Positions 1 to 6,123 are shown, counted from the stretch's first letter. The stretch is 6,331 bases of DNA from RUG11237 sp964450185 (GCA_964450185.1 CAYVCL010000111.1:1-6331), one strand, 5' to 3'. Notes: generated by a model from the sequence alone, not told the origin. Numbers and translations: made by a program.

Positions 1-257
1 TTTGCCATCTCTGCCATAATTTTAGGGTCAGAACCGAAAAACTGCAATGATACCGGACATTCTTTTTCATGAATCTGCAACAGTTCCATGGTATTTTTAT
101 TGTTATAGAAAATAGCCTTTGCGCTGACCATTTCCATACAGATAAGCCCTACTCCCATCTCCTTGCAAAGCAGACGGAAAGGCAAATCCGTAACACCTGC
201 CATGGGTGCCAGCACAACATTATTTTCTAATGTTACATTTCCAATCTTAAGTTTCAT
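1..257 (-). CDS. dusB: tRNA-dihydrouridine synthase, DusB/NifR3-like (partial, C-terminus beyond window)
   Basis: This is the first 85 codons of an FMN-dependent tRNA-dihydrouridine synthase, which reduces specific uridines in the tRNA D-loop using NAD(P)H. The visible part is the start of the TIM barrel. It has the family signature APMAGVTDLPFR at residues 17-28 (flavin-binding first strand and loop), then EMVSAKA at 42-48 and PVSLQFFGSDP at 68-78, which corresponds to the 'QIAGSDP' segment of E. coli DusB. The ATG at 255-257 follows the coaX stop by 9 nt. A purine-rich AGGAA site overlaps that stop codon, which points to coupled translation as the downstream partner of coaX. The frame is open to the window edge with no damage; the catalytic Cys and the C-terminal helical domain lie outside. 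The Dus family call is firm from the motif. The DusB subgroup rests on remembered similarity and on the Firmicutes habit of placing dusB near coaX. Confidence 0.9.
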   Translation of the reverse strand, partial: MKLKIGNVTLENNVVLAPMAGVTDLPFRLLCKEMGVGLICMEMVSAKAIFYNNKNTMELLQIHEKECPVSLQFFGSDPKIMAEMA

Positions 258-266
258 TTTTCATTC

Positions 267-1037
267 CTATTCCATGTTTTTGTTATAAATAATACGTAAT
301 CCCTGCAAAGTAAGCATGGAATCGTAAATATCAATCGCATCCGTTTCCTGTGCAATGATTTTTCCAAGACCTCCGGTTGCTACTGCCTTTACGTTTTCGT
401 AACCACATTCTTCCTTCATCTTGTTAATGATGTACTCTGTCTGTCCAATCTGTCCATAAAACAAACCAGCCTGCATACTGCTAATGGTTTCTCTGGCAAG
501 AATGGTCTTTGGCTTACAGATTTCGATTTCCGGAAGCTTAGCTGCTTTTTCCCAAAGAGCTTCTCCTGCAGTACGGATGCCCGGTGCGGTAATACCTGCC
601 ACAAAACTTCCATCTTCTGTTACCAAATCATAAGTAGTAGCTGTACCAAAATCAAGTACAATCACAGGACCGCCATACAATGTGTGGGCTGCCACCGCAT
701 CTACAATTCTGTCTGCACCAATCTGTCTTGGATTTTCTGTCAGCACCTTAATTCCGGTTTTTACTCCCGGTCCTACAATCAACGGCTGCTGTCCAAAATA
801 TTTTACAATCGCATTGTTAAAGGAATGCATAATATTGGGAACAACAGACGCCACGATAATTCCGTCAATGTCTTTCACCTGCAAACCGTTGTAACTAATC
901 ATATTACAAATTACGGTTCCATATTCGTCAGAGGTTCTCGGCATTTTGGTTGTAAGACGGAAAGTGGCAACCACTTCTTTTTTCTGAAACACTCCAAAGG
1001 TAATATTTGTATTTCCAATGTCAACTACTAATAACAT
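267..1037 (-). CDS. coaX: Type III pantothenate kinase
   Basis: Cytosolic enzyme that phosphorylates pantothenate with ATP, the first committed step of coenzyme A synthesis. Its 256 aa match the usual family length. It has the ASKHA-fold phosphate loop DIGNTN at residues 6-11 with the conserved Asp6, the GADR motif at 107-110 whose Asp109 is the expected catalytic base, DFGTATTYD at 129-137 (second phosphate-binding segment), GITAPGI at 148-154, and TGGLG at 221-225 (adenosine side). Members of this family typically need a monovalent cation and are not feedback-inhibited by CoA, unlike type I CoaA; that is family knowledge, not visible here. The ATG directly abuts the stop codon of the upstream gene (TAAATG). 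A strong GGAGG site (1046-1050) lies inside the last Glu codons of that gene, so translation is probably coupled. No residue looks abnormal. Confidence 0.96.
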   Translation of the reverse strand: MLLVVDIGNTNITFGVFQKKEVVATFRLTTKMPRTSDEYGTVICNMISYNGLQVKDIDGIIVASVVPNIMHSFNNAIVKYFGQQPLIVGPGVKTGIKVLTENPRQIGADRIVDAVAAHTLYGGPVIVLDFGTATTYDLVTEDGSFVAGITAPGIRTAGEALWEKAAKLPEIEICKPKTILARETISSMQAGLFYGQIGQTEYIINKMKEECGYENVKAVATGGLGKIIAQETDAIDIYDSMLTLQGLRIIYNKNME

Positions 1038-1397
1038 TTATTCTTCCTCCTGAGCAAGCAGTTCTGCGATATTTTCATGTAATATAAAGGTCTTATAAAA
1101 AAGTTCCAATGACTCAAATAATTCCTTCTTTGTTTCCTGAAGCTGTTTTATCTTTAATGCACTTCCAATTTCATCATAGAGAATATCTTCTTCGTCTGCC
1201 TCTGTTTCCATGGTAAGATTTCCTTCATCATCAAATACAAGGCTAAAAATTCCTCCCACTTCCTCAGTAAACAACACACACATAATCTGCAATTCTTCTC
1301 GAATTCCCTCTGGAAGTGCTCCAAATCTTGCACTATTAAAGTAAAATTTCTGTTCGTATGTGCTGGCTGCACACAATACATTTTCTTCTTTATACAT
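1038..1397 (-). CDS. Small acidic conserved protein of unknown function (DUF6145-like)
   Basis: A 119-aa soluble protein with no signal peptide or membrane segment and many Glu/Asp residues, ending in EEE. The N-terminal half looks like a compact beta-rich domain (KFYFNSARFGALPEGI, then ELQIMCVLFTEEVGGIFSLVFDDEGNL at about 35-61). The C-terminal part (about 76-115) is predicted helical and may form a coiled coil (IKQLQETKKELFESLELFYKTF). I recall this pattern from an uncharacterised Lachnospiraceae family, probably DUF6145, usually found beside birA and coaX; that name is from memory. Start choice: the frame is open up to 1433, but that ATG lies within birA with no ribosome site. An AGAGGA at 1408-1413 sits 10 nt before the ATG at 1395-1397 and 4 nt before the ATG at 1401-1403, so 1397 is preferred and 1403 is possible. 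It overlaps the birA stop by 8 nt. Function unknown; the position between two cofactor genes suggests only co-expression. Confidence 0.82.
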   Translation of the reverse strand: MYKEENVLCAASTYEQKFYFNSARFGALPEGIREELQIMCVLFTEEVGGIFSLVFDDEGNLTMETEADEEDILYDEIGSALKIKQLQETKKELFESLELFYKTFILHENIAELLAQEEE

Positions 1398-2214
1398 ATC
1401 CATACATTCCTCTAACAGATACTTCTCCTGCATATACAGTAATGATTCTGCCGTCCTTTTCTATTAATAATTCGCCTTTATCATTGATTCCTCTGGCAAT
1501 ACCGGTATATTCTCCTTTCGGGTCCAGTACACGTACCTCAGTATCTTTATTTACCAGAAATTTCTCATAATCTTCTTTTAAAAATTTCAAATCATGATGG
1601 TCCATAAATTTCTGATAATCCTGCTCAAAATACTCCATTGCTCTTGCTATCACCTGAGAACGCTTTAATCGCTTCCCGGTGCCAAGAAAAAGGGAGGTTG
1701 CCTTTTCCTGCAAGTCCTCCTGTATTTTTCTATTGTTTACATTTATTCCGCTGCCTATGATTACGTAATGAATTTTCTCGATATCCGCACTCATTTCCGT
1801 GAGAATACCGGTAATCTTCTTTTTCTTCAATACAATATCATTTGGCCATTTAATCTGAATTCCCTGCTCATTGGCTCCTAAACCATACAATTCCTGAAAA
1901 GTTCTTGCAAGGCTTAACGCCATTACCAACGTTAGCATAGACGCCTCTGTGGGCTGAATTTGGGGCTTTAGGAGGGTAGTCATATACACTGCCTCTCCTT
2001 TTGGAGATTCCCATACTCTGCCTAATCTTCCTCTCCCCTGCGTCTGACCTTCTGTCACTACCAAAGTGCCATGAACTGCCCCTGCTTTGGCTAACTCTTT
2101 TGCCCTGATATTGGTAGAGTCTGTTTCTTTGTAATAATGGATTTCTTTTGCGTTCCATTTAGTATTCAGATTACTTCTGATTTCGTGTTCATTTAAAATA
2201 TCTTGTGTTTCCAT
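1390..2214 (-). CDS. birA: Biotin--[acetyl-CoA carboxylase] ligase, monofunctional (no HTH)
   Basis: Makes biotinyl-5'-AMP and transfers biotin to the acceptor Lys of biotin carboxyl carrier proteins such as that of acetyl-CoA carboxylase. Seen in the 274-aa product: ETDSTN at 30-35, the adenylate-binding GRGRLGR loop at 60-66, KWPND at 122-126, the Lys-rich KKKKITGILTE at 130-140 containing the expected catalytic Lys, GSGINVN at 154-160, and a C-terminal SH3-like domain from about 223 with YAGEVSVR. Bifunctional BirA proteins carry about 60 extra N-terminal residues forming a winged helix. Here only the linker-like stretch (ILNEHEIRSNLNTKW) remains, so this copy should not act as a repressor. 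Start: the frame continues to a GTG at 2263-2265, but the ATG at 2212-2214 has AAGGAG at 2227-2232 with a somewhat long 12-nt spacing. The longer form would overlap the upstream gene by 31 nt and add residues of no recognisable domain. Confidence 0.95.
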   Translation of the reverse strand: METQDILNEHEIRSNLNTKWNAKEIHYYKETDSTNIRAKELAKAGAVHGTLVVTEGQTQGRGRLGRVWESPKGEAVYMTTLLKPQIQPTEASMLTLVMALSLARTFQELYGLGANEQGIQIKWPNDIVLKKKKITGILTEMSADIEKIHYVIIGSGINVNNRKIQEDLQEKATSLFLGTGKRLKRSQVIARAMEYFEQDYQKFMDHHDLKFLKEDYEKFLVNKDTEVRVLDPKGEYTGIARGINDKGELLIEKDGRIITVYAGEVSVRGMYGYV

Positions 2215-2226
2215 GTTACGCAGAAG

Positions 2227-2232
2227 CTCCTT
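2227..2232 (-). promoter_or_regulatory. Ribosome binding site of birA
   Basis: On the minus strand, AAGGAG lies just after the TAG stop of the small membrane protein gene and 12 nt before the birA ATG (2214). It is the only strong Shine-Dalgarno match near any candidate birA start, and it decides for the 274-aa product over the GTG start at 2265. The spacing is longer than the usual 5-10 nt. Confidence 0.6.
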
Positions 2233-2234
2233 TT

Positions 2235-2495
2235 CTAAATCATCAATCCCACTGCAATCAGACACAATGTAATTCCAATGCCAAAAAAGCCAACTGCTGC
2301 CACTTTATTTTTCCCGGCTCTTTTTATTCCCCACATGCAATTCATATATGCAGCAAGCAAAAAAATCACCGGAAACATAAATGGCTTTACTTCGCCATTC
2401 CAGAAAGCAAATAAGGCTGACAGTATAATCAGGCTTCCTACTCCCAGATTGACACAATCAATGGTATTAATATCTTTGTCGGTAATTTTATTCAT
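2235..2495 (-). CDS. Small integral membrane protein, three predicted helices, unknown function
   Basis: An 86-aa hydrophobic protein that I do not recognise. After a short polar N-terminus (MNKITDKDINTID) there are three likely membrane helices: about 14-32 (CVNLGVGSLIILSALFAFW), about 38-57 (PFMFPVIFLLAAYMNCMW) and about 64-86 (KVAAVGFFGIGITLCLIAV). They are separated by an acidic turn (NGE) and a basic loop (KRAGKNK) that would be cytoplasmic by the positive-inside rule. It has no catalytic or metal motif. The ATG at 2493-2495 overlaps the argF stop (ATGAATAA, 8-nt overlap) and is preceded by GGTGAGG, so it is probably translated by coupling. The open frame extends to a TTG at 2507, but the ATG fits the overlap architecture better. 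It ends 20 nt before the preferred birA start, with its stop directly next to the birA ribosome site. Unbroken frame, membrane periodicity and operon position support a real gene. Confidence 0.75.
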   Translation of the reverse strand: MNKITDKDINTIDCVNLGVGSLIILSALFAFWNGEVKPFMFPVIFLLAAYMNCMWGIKRAGKNKVAAVGFFGIGITLCLIAVGLMI

Positions 2496-3432
2496 TATCC
2501 TCACCAAGAGTTGCTACCATAACCGCTTTGATAGTATGCATACGGTTTTCTGCTTCATCAAATACCAATGACTTGGAGGATTCAAATACTTCTTCTGTCA
2601 CTTCGTTTCCTTTTACTGCCGGCAGACAATGCATGAATACAGTAGTATCTTTTCCTGTACGGTTCATCAGTTCTGTGTTTATCTGATAATCCTTTAACAT
2701 TGCGATTCTTTCTGCTGCCTTGTCTTCTTCACCCATGGATGCCCATACGTCTGTGTATAATACATCTGCATCTTTTACACCGTCTAAAGAATCTGTGATT
2801 GTGATGCTTCCGCCGGATTCTTTTGCATATTCCTTAGTCAGTTCCACTAAATCTTCCTGTGGCCATAATTCTTTTGGTGCAACAATAGTAAAGTGAAGTC
2901 CTAATTTTCCGGAACCAATCATCAAAGAGTTTGCCATGTTGTTACGTCCATCGCCAAGATAAACAAAATGAATTCCTTTTAAGTATCCGAAATGTTCTTT
3001 CACTGTTAAAAAATCTGCTAAAATCTGTGTTGGATGGTAATCGTCTGTCAAACCATTCCAAACAGGTACACCGCTGTATTCTGCTAATTTTTCTACTGTG
3101 CTGTGCTTAAATCCACGGAATTCGATTCCGTCAAACATACGTCCTAATACTCTTGCAGTATCTTCCACGCTTTCCTTGTGTCCTAACTGAATATCGTTTT
3201 TACCAAGATATTCCGGGAAACCGCCTTCGTCGTTACAAGCTACGGTAAATGCACAACGTGTTCTTGTAGATGGCTTTTCAAAAATCAAAGCAATGTTTTT
3301 GCCTTTCAGGCTATTTCCTAAAATGCCTTTTTTCTTCTTTGCTTTCAACTCTGCTGCCAAATCAATAAAATACATGATTTCTTCTGGTGTAAAATCCTTC
3401 AGTGTTAAAAAATTACGTCCTTTTAAATTCAT
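2488..3432 (-). CDS. argF: Ornithine carbamoyltransferase
   Basis: Cytosolic enzyme that condenses carbamoyl phosphate with ornithine to give citrulline, the sixth step of arginine synthesis (reversible in arginine deiminase pathways). Its 314 aa are normal for the family. It shows the carbamoyl-phosphate loop STRTR at residues 55-59 (in FEKPSTRTRCAF), GRMFDGIEFRG at 97-107, HPTQ at 133-136, DGRNNMANS at 161-169, the ornithine-binding TDVW and SMGEE segments at 227-236, and HCLPA at 268-272 with the active-site Cys269. The C-terminal FDEAENRMHTIKAVM helix is also standard. Start: an ATG with GGAGG 7 nt upstream; the patatin stop codon is part of this site (TAGGAGG), leaving an 11-nt gap. No carbamate kinase, arginine deiminase or other arg gene is in the window. 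The anabolic role (argF) is more likely than the catabolic one (arcB), but the sequence alone does not settle it. No ARG box is visible. Confidence 0.96.
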   Translation of the reverse strand: MNLKGRNFLTLKDFTPEEIMYFIDLAAELKAKKKKGILGNSLKGKNIALIFEKPSTRTRCAFTVACNDEGGFPEYLGKNDIQLGHKESVEDTARVLGRMFDGIEFRGFKHSTVEKLAEYSGVPVWNGLTDDYHPTQILADFLTVKEHFGYLKGIHFVYLGDGRNNMANSLMIGSGKLGLHFTIVAPKELWPQEDLVELTKEYAKESGGSITITDSLDGVKDADVLYTDVWASMGEEDKAAERIAMLKDYQINTELMNRTGKDTTVFMHCLPAVKGNEVTEEVFESSKSLVFDEAENRMHTIKAVMVATLGEDNE

Positions 3433-3443
3433 TTTTCTTCCTC

Positions 3444-4625
3444 CTAAGCGTCTGGTTCTTCTTCTACTATTTCTTCCGGTAATCTGTTTAAAATCACATA
3501 AACAAATGCGGGAAGGTCTTCTCTTTCTTCTTTTTCTCTAACGGCTTCTACCAGTTCTTCTACTGTATAAATAGAATACTTTGGCACTTTAAACAGCTTT
3601 GCCGTAGCTTCTAAAATGGAAAGGTATAAAGTTCTATAATCATATTTTCTTAATTTTAATATTTCTGCAATGATACCTAAGGTATCTTCCATATAGGTTC
3701 GGCAAGATGACTTTGTACTTTTTAAAACATAGCTGTTGTTTACAAATTCCATTACCGATTCGTCTATATTGGTAAGCTGTCTTACATAATAACACTCTTT
3801 TTCCGATTCATCAATATAATATATTGTGCCGGATAATTGATACAACATTCTCTGGGTATCGTAATAGCCGATTTTCATGTTATTACTACTTTTCTTTGCA
3901 TCAAAATTCAACATATTGCCCAGATTTACTCTTGGTTCTACACTATATATATTCACATCCTCCGGTATTTCTACCGGCTTGTTTCTTCCAAGTCCAAAAA
4001 TACGGAGCATGATAATATTCTTATAATCACGGTTAATCAGCGAGTCTAACGGAACATTGTTAAACATTCCCGGGTCCATATAACTTTTCCCATGAAGTTT
4101 TTCATGTTTGAAAACCGGAAGATATGCGCTTGCCAATAGAAAATCAGGTAACAGCCCATCTTCCACTTCTTTTACATCCACATCCAGTTCTTTCATTTCA
4201 CTTAAGGAAAAGGTATGGAGATAAAAAGAAATCTCTCCGTTCTTTATCTGCTTTTCATCAATGGCACCGGCAATCAGTTCTTTCAAAGGTGTTATGTCTG
4301 CGCCACCGTCGGTTGTATATTTCACTACCGTCTGCACCCAATCGTACAACTTTGCACTGCCGTCAAAAAGCTGTGCCATTTTCTCCTCATCTACTTCCAT
4401 TACTTTGGAATTACTGATGTTTTTCCAAATGTTTTCTGCTCCTTTCAAATCGCCCATGCAAATCAAAGCAGCATTCAACGCTCCCACCGATGTTCCTGCC
4501 ACTGCGTGGATTTTTACACCAGCTTCTTTCAAAGCCCGCCATGCGCCAATCTGATACGCACCTTTAGCACCGCCGCCTTCTAAGACCAGTGCATACTCTT
4601 TTGTTAAATCCAATGACATTTCCAT
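3444..4625 (-). CDS. Patatin-like phospholipase with long C-terminal extension
   Basis: Predicted Ser-Asp dyad lipid acyl hydrolase of the patatin/RssA-like family, probably acting on membrane phospholipids or other acyl esters. The protein is 393 aa. The N-terminal patatin domain (about 10-210) has the oxyanion-hole motif GGGAKG at 17-22, the nucleophile elbow GTSVG at 44-48 (Ser46), the ASAYLPVF segment at 165-172 and the dyad Asp184 in MDPGMFNNVP. Most relatives have DGG or DGA at that site; here it is DPG. No signal peptide or membrane helix is seen, so it is probably cytosolic or peripherally membrane-bound. Residues from about 225 to 393 form an extension of mixed predicted structure that I cannot assign; it ends in an acidic tail (EEIVEEEPDA). 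The ATG has GGGGTGAT in the right position. It is the first gene after the 4647-4675 promoter, so it leads the operon. Substrate is unknown. Confidence 0.92.
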   Translation of the reverse strand: MEMSLDLTKEYALVLEGGGAKGAYQIGAWRALKEAGVKIHAVAGTSVGALNAALICMGDLKGAENIWKNISNSKVMEVDEEKMAQLFDGSAKLYDWVQTVVKYTTDGGADITPLKELIAGAIDEKQIKNGEISFYLHTFSLSEMKELDVDVKEVEDGLLPDFLLASAYLPVFKHEKLHGKSYMDPGMFNNVPLDSLINRDYKNIIMLRIFGLGRNKPVEIPEDVNIYSVEPRVNLGNMLNFDAKKSSNNMKIGYYDTQRMLYQLSGTIYYIDESEKECYYVRQLTNIDESVMEFVNNSYVLKSTKSSCRTYMEDTLGIIAEILKLRKYDYRTLYLSILEATAKLFKVPKYSIYTVEELVEAVREKEEREDLPAFVYVILNRLPEEIVEEEPDA

Positions 4626-4631
4626 GTTATC

Positions 4632-4639
4632 ACCCCATT
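4632..4639 (-). promoter_or_regulatory. Ribosome binding site of the patatin gene
   Basis: On the minus strand a G-rich run reading GGGGTGAT stands in front of the ATG at 4625. It fits the 3' half of the extended AAGGAGGTGAT anti-16S match, with the last G of the G-run about 7 nt from the start codon. It supports the ATG at 4625 over the in-frame ATG two codons later. The predicted leader is only about 15 nt, leaving no room for a riboswitch. Confidence 0.55.
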
Positions 4640-4646
4640 ACCCTAG

Positions 4647-4675
4647 ATTATATACATTTTCCCTGAAATTTACAA
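4647..4675 (-). promoter_or_regulatory. Sigma-A-type promoter for the patatin-argF-birA-coaX-dus operon
   Basis: Reading the minus strand, TTGTAA (4670-4675) is followed by exactly 17 bp and then a perfect TATAAT (4647-4652). Transcription should begin near 4640, about 15 nt before the patatin ATG. It lies just downstream of the terminator of the preceding unit, so the two units are cleanly separated. No operator palindrome or ARG-box-like sequence is evident around it. Confidence 0.82.
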
Positions 4676-4684
4676 GTATCCCAC

Positions 4685-4715
4685 AAAAAAACAGCCACCA
4701 AAATGGTGACTGTTT
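4685..4715 (-). terminator. Intrinsic terminator after the SPFH gene
   Basis: On the minus strand a stem of up to 12 bp (arms 4704-4715 and 4689-4700, loop 4701-4703) runs into a T-rich tract at 4685-4691. One position (4695/4709) pairs as G-U in the minus-strand RNA but would be a C-A mismatch in a plus-strand RNA, and the T tract follows only in the minus direction. The terminator therefore serves the nfeD-SPFH unit. It begins 9 nt after the SPFH stop codon. Confidence 0.88.
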
Positions 4716-4724
4716 CACTCTCAT

Positions 4725-5642
4725 TTATTTATCTGCAATTTCAACCACAGATTTTGCAAGTCCTGCAATTCCCTGAATTTCGGATGGGATGATAATCTTG
4801 GTTGCCTGACCGTCTGCTGCCTTTGCAAAAGCTTCTAAGCTCTTGATTTTTAATACAGCTTCGTCCGGTGCTGCTTCTCTTACGAAACGGATACCGTCTG
4901 CGTTTGCCTGCTGCACTTTCAAAATTGCTTCTGCCTGACCTTCTGCTTCACGAATCATTGCTTCTTTCTTAGCTTCTGCACGAAGAATTGCTGCCTGTTT
5001 TGCTGCTTCTGCTTCTAAGATTGCAGACTGTTTATTACCTTCTGCTACAAGGATAGTAGATTTCTTTTCACCTTCTGCACGAAGAATTGCTTCTCTACTT
5101 TCACGTTCTGCTCTCATCTGTTTTTCCATGGCTTCTTTGATGTTTGCCGGTGGAATGATGTTCTTTAATTCTACACGGTTTACTTTGATTCCCCATGGGT
5201 CTGTTGCCACGTCTAAGGAAGCACGCATACTTGTGTTGATTGTTTCTCTGGATGTTAATGTTTCATCCAATTCCAAATCACCGATGATGTTACGTAAAGT
5301 AGTTGCTGTTAAGTTTTCGATTGCCATAATTGGGTTTTCTACACCGTAAGCAAACAACTTAGGATCAGTAATCTGGAAAAAAACTACGGTATCAATCTGG
5401 ATTGTTGCGTTATCTTTTGTGATAACCGGCTGTGGTGGGAAATCCACTACCTGTTCTTTCAAAGGAACTTTCTTTGCAATACGGTCAATGAATGGAATCT
5501 TTACATGAAGACCTACGGACCATGTTGCCTGATATCCACCAAGACGTTCCAGAATGTACGCCTCTGCCTGAGGTACGATTTTAATGTTACTTACAATTAT
5601 AATTAAAACAATGACTAAAAATATACAAAATCCAAAAAACAC
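4725..5642 (-). CDS. SPFH/band-7 domain membrane protein (QmcA/paraslipin-like)
   Basis: A stomatin/prohibitin-type membrane scaffold protein of 305 aa. An N-terminal hydrophobic anchor (about 2-19) is followed by the SPFH domain (about 20-180) with the family-typical stretches VPQAEAYILERLGGY at 23-37, PFIDRI at 50-55, TKDNATIQID at 75-84, and RNIIGDLELDETLTSRE at 117-133. Then comes an Ala/Glu/Lys-rich coiled coil of 11-residue repeats at 184-249, and a C-terminal tail with IIIPSE at 283-288. Relatives form large ring- or cage-like oligomers that organise membrane domains and influence membrane proteases; the exact job here is unknown. It lies 17 nt downstream of an nfeD-like gene, its standard partner. 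The start is a GTG at 5640-5642, chosen because AGAGGAG (5652-5658) lies 9 nt before it and the whole anchor is then included. The unit ends in a terminator just downstream. Confidence 0.94.
   Translation of the reverse strand: MFFGFCIFLVIVLIIIVSNIKIVPQAEAYILERLGGYQATWSVGLHVKIPFIDRIAKKVPLKEQVVDFPPQPVITKDNATIQIDTVVFFQITDPKLFAYGVENPIMAIENLTATTLRNIIGDLELDETLTSRETINTSMRASLDVATDPWGIKVNRVELKNIIPPANIKEAMEKQMRAERESREAILRAEGEKKSTILVAEGNKQSAILEAEAAKQAAILRAEAKKEAMIREAEGQAEAILKVQQANADGIRFVREAAPDEAVLKIKSLEAFAKAADGQATKIIIPSEIQGIAGLAKSVVEIADK
4896..5093 (-). repeat. Six imperfect 33-bp (11-residue) coding repeats in the SPFH coiled coil
   Basis: Residues 184-249 of the SPFH protein divide into six consecutive 11-residue units: EAILRAEGEKK, STILVAEGNKQ, SAILEAEAAKQ, AAILRAEAKKE, AMIREAEGQAE, AILKVQQANAD. 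The first five share an [A/S/T]-[I/M]-x-x-[A/E]-[A/E] core, and the last has degenerated. At DNA level pieces recur closely, for example cacgaagaattgct near 4979 and again near 5078. Hendecad spacing fits a straight or right-handed helical bundle as found in SPFH assemblies. Confidence 0.75.
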
Positions 5643-5651
5643 GTTATTTAT

Positions 5652-5658
5652 CTCCTCT
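5652..5658 (-). promoter_or_regulatory. Ribosome binding site of the SPFH gene
   Basis: AGAGGAG on the minus strand, 9 nt before a GTG codon (5640-5642). It lies directly after the nfeD stop codon and fixes the non-ATG start of the SPFH protein. Confidence 0.7.
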
Positions 5659-5659
5659 C

Positions 5660-6097
5660 TTATACGTTCTTTCTTCTAACGAATGCTTTTACACCTTTAA
5701 TTTCCACTACCTCTACTTCTGTATTGGCTGGAATTATTTCATCGTCTTCGCTTCTCGCAGTCCATTCAATGCCATTTAGCATAATCTGTCCTGCCTCTTT
5801 TAGGTTATTGATTTCTTCTGTAACCATGGCATGCCTTCCTGCCAAATCTTCCACATTCGTTTTGGTTCTCTTAAGATTCAAATGCTTCATGGCAATCGGT
5901 CTTGTAATAAACAAGAGTAAAAATGACACTACCAAAAAAGCCACAATCTGCCCTTCCACAGGAACCCCAAACAAAGCAAGCAAGAACGACACAACCGCTC
6001 CACCAGCAAACCATATGGTAGTAAGTCCCATCGTACAAATCTCAATCACTACCATCAGCACAAATATCACTAACCATATAATCGTCTGTATTTCCAT
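5660..6097 (-). CDS. NfeD-like membrane protein (short form, C-terminal OB-fold)
   Basis: Short NfeD-family protein of 145 aa, the common partner of SPFH/band-7 proteins. Three predicted membrane helices (about 5-23, 25-45 and 48-68, the last ending in FLVVSFLLLFITRP) are followed by a cytoplasmic basic segment (KHLNLKRTKTN) and a small beta-barrel OB-fold domain (about 85-145). That domain carries the typical GRHAMVTEEINN, GQIMLNGIEWTARSE and IPANTEVEVVEIKGVKAFVRR blocks. The long-form N-terminal ClpP-like serine protease domain is absent, so it should have no peptidase activity. The ATG at 6095-6097 follows AGGAGG by 7 nt. It is the first gene of a two-gene unit with the SPFH protein 17 nt downstream. 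Family knowledge suggests that the OB domain helps the SPFH oligomer assemble or function in membrane-stress responses; no stress-sigma promoter is obvious here. Confidence 0.92.
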   Translation of the reverse strand: MEIQTIIWLVIFVLMVVIEICTMGLTTIWFAGGAVVSFLLALFGVPVEGQIVAFLVVSFLLLFITRPIAMKHLNLKRTKTNVEDLAGRHAMVTEEINNLKEAGQIMLNGIEWTARSEDDEIIPANTEVEVVEIKGVKAFVRRKNV

Positions 6098-6123
6098 CCT
6101 TTCCCCTCCTCTTTCTTGTACGT

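Noticed and set aside
1154..1381. Minus-strand 75-codon frame inside the DUF6145-like gene.
   Set aside because: It is out of frame with the gene that has the ribosome site and the operon overlaps. It lacks start signals and family features.
4215..4583. Plus-strand open frames opposite the patatin gene, up to 122 codons.
   Set aside because: They lie wholly within a clearly conserved minus-strand coding sequence, lack ribosome sites, and give Cys/His/Ser-rich products with no recognisable motif.
4626..4724. Riboswitch or ARG box in the intergenic region ahead of the patatin-argF operon.
   Set aside because: The leader from the predicted start to the ATG is only about 15 nt, and the remaining bases are explained by the promoter and the upstream terminator. 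No arginine-operator-like palindrome is visible.
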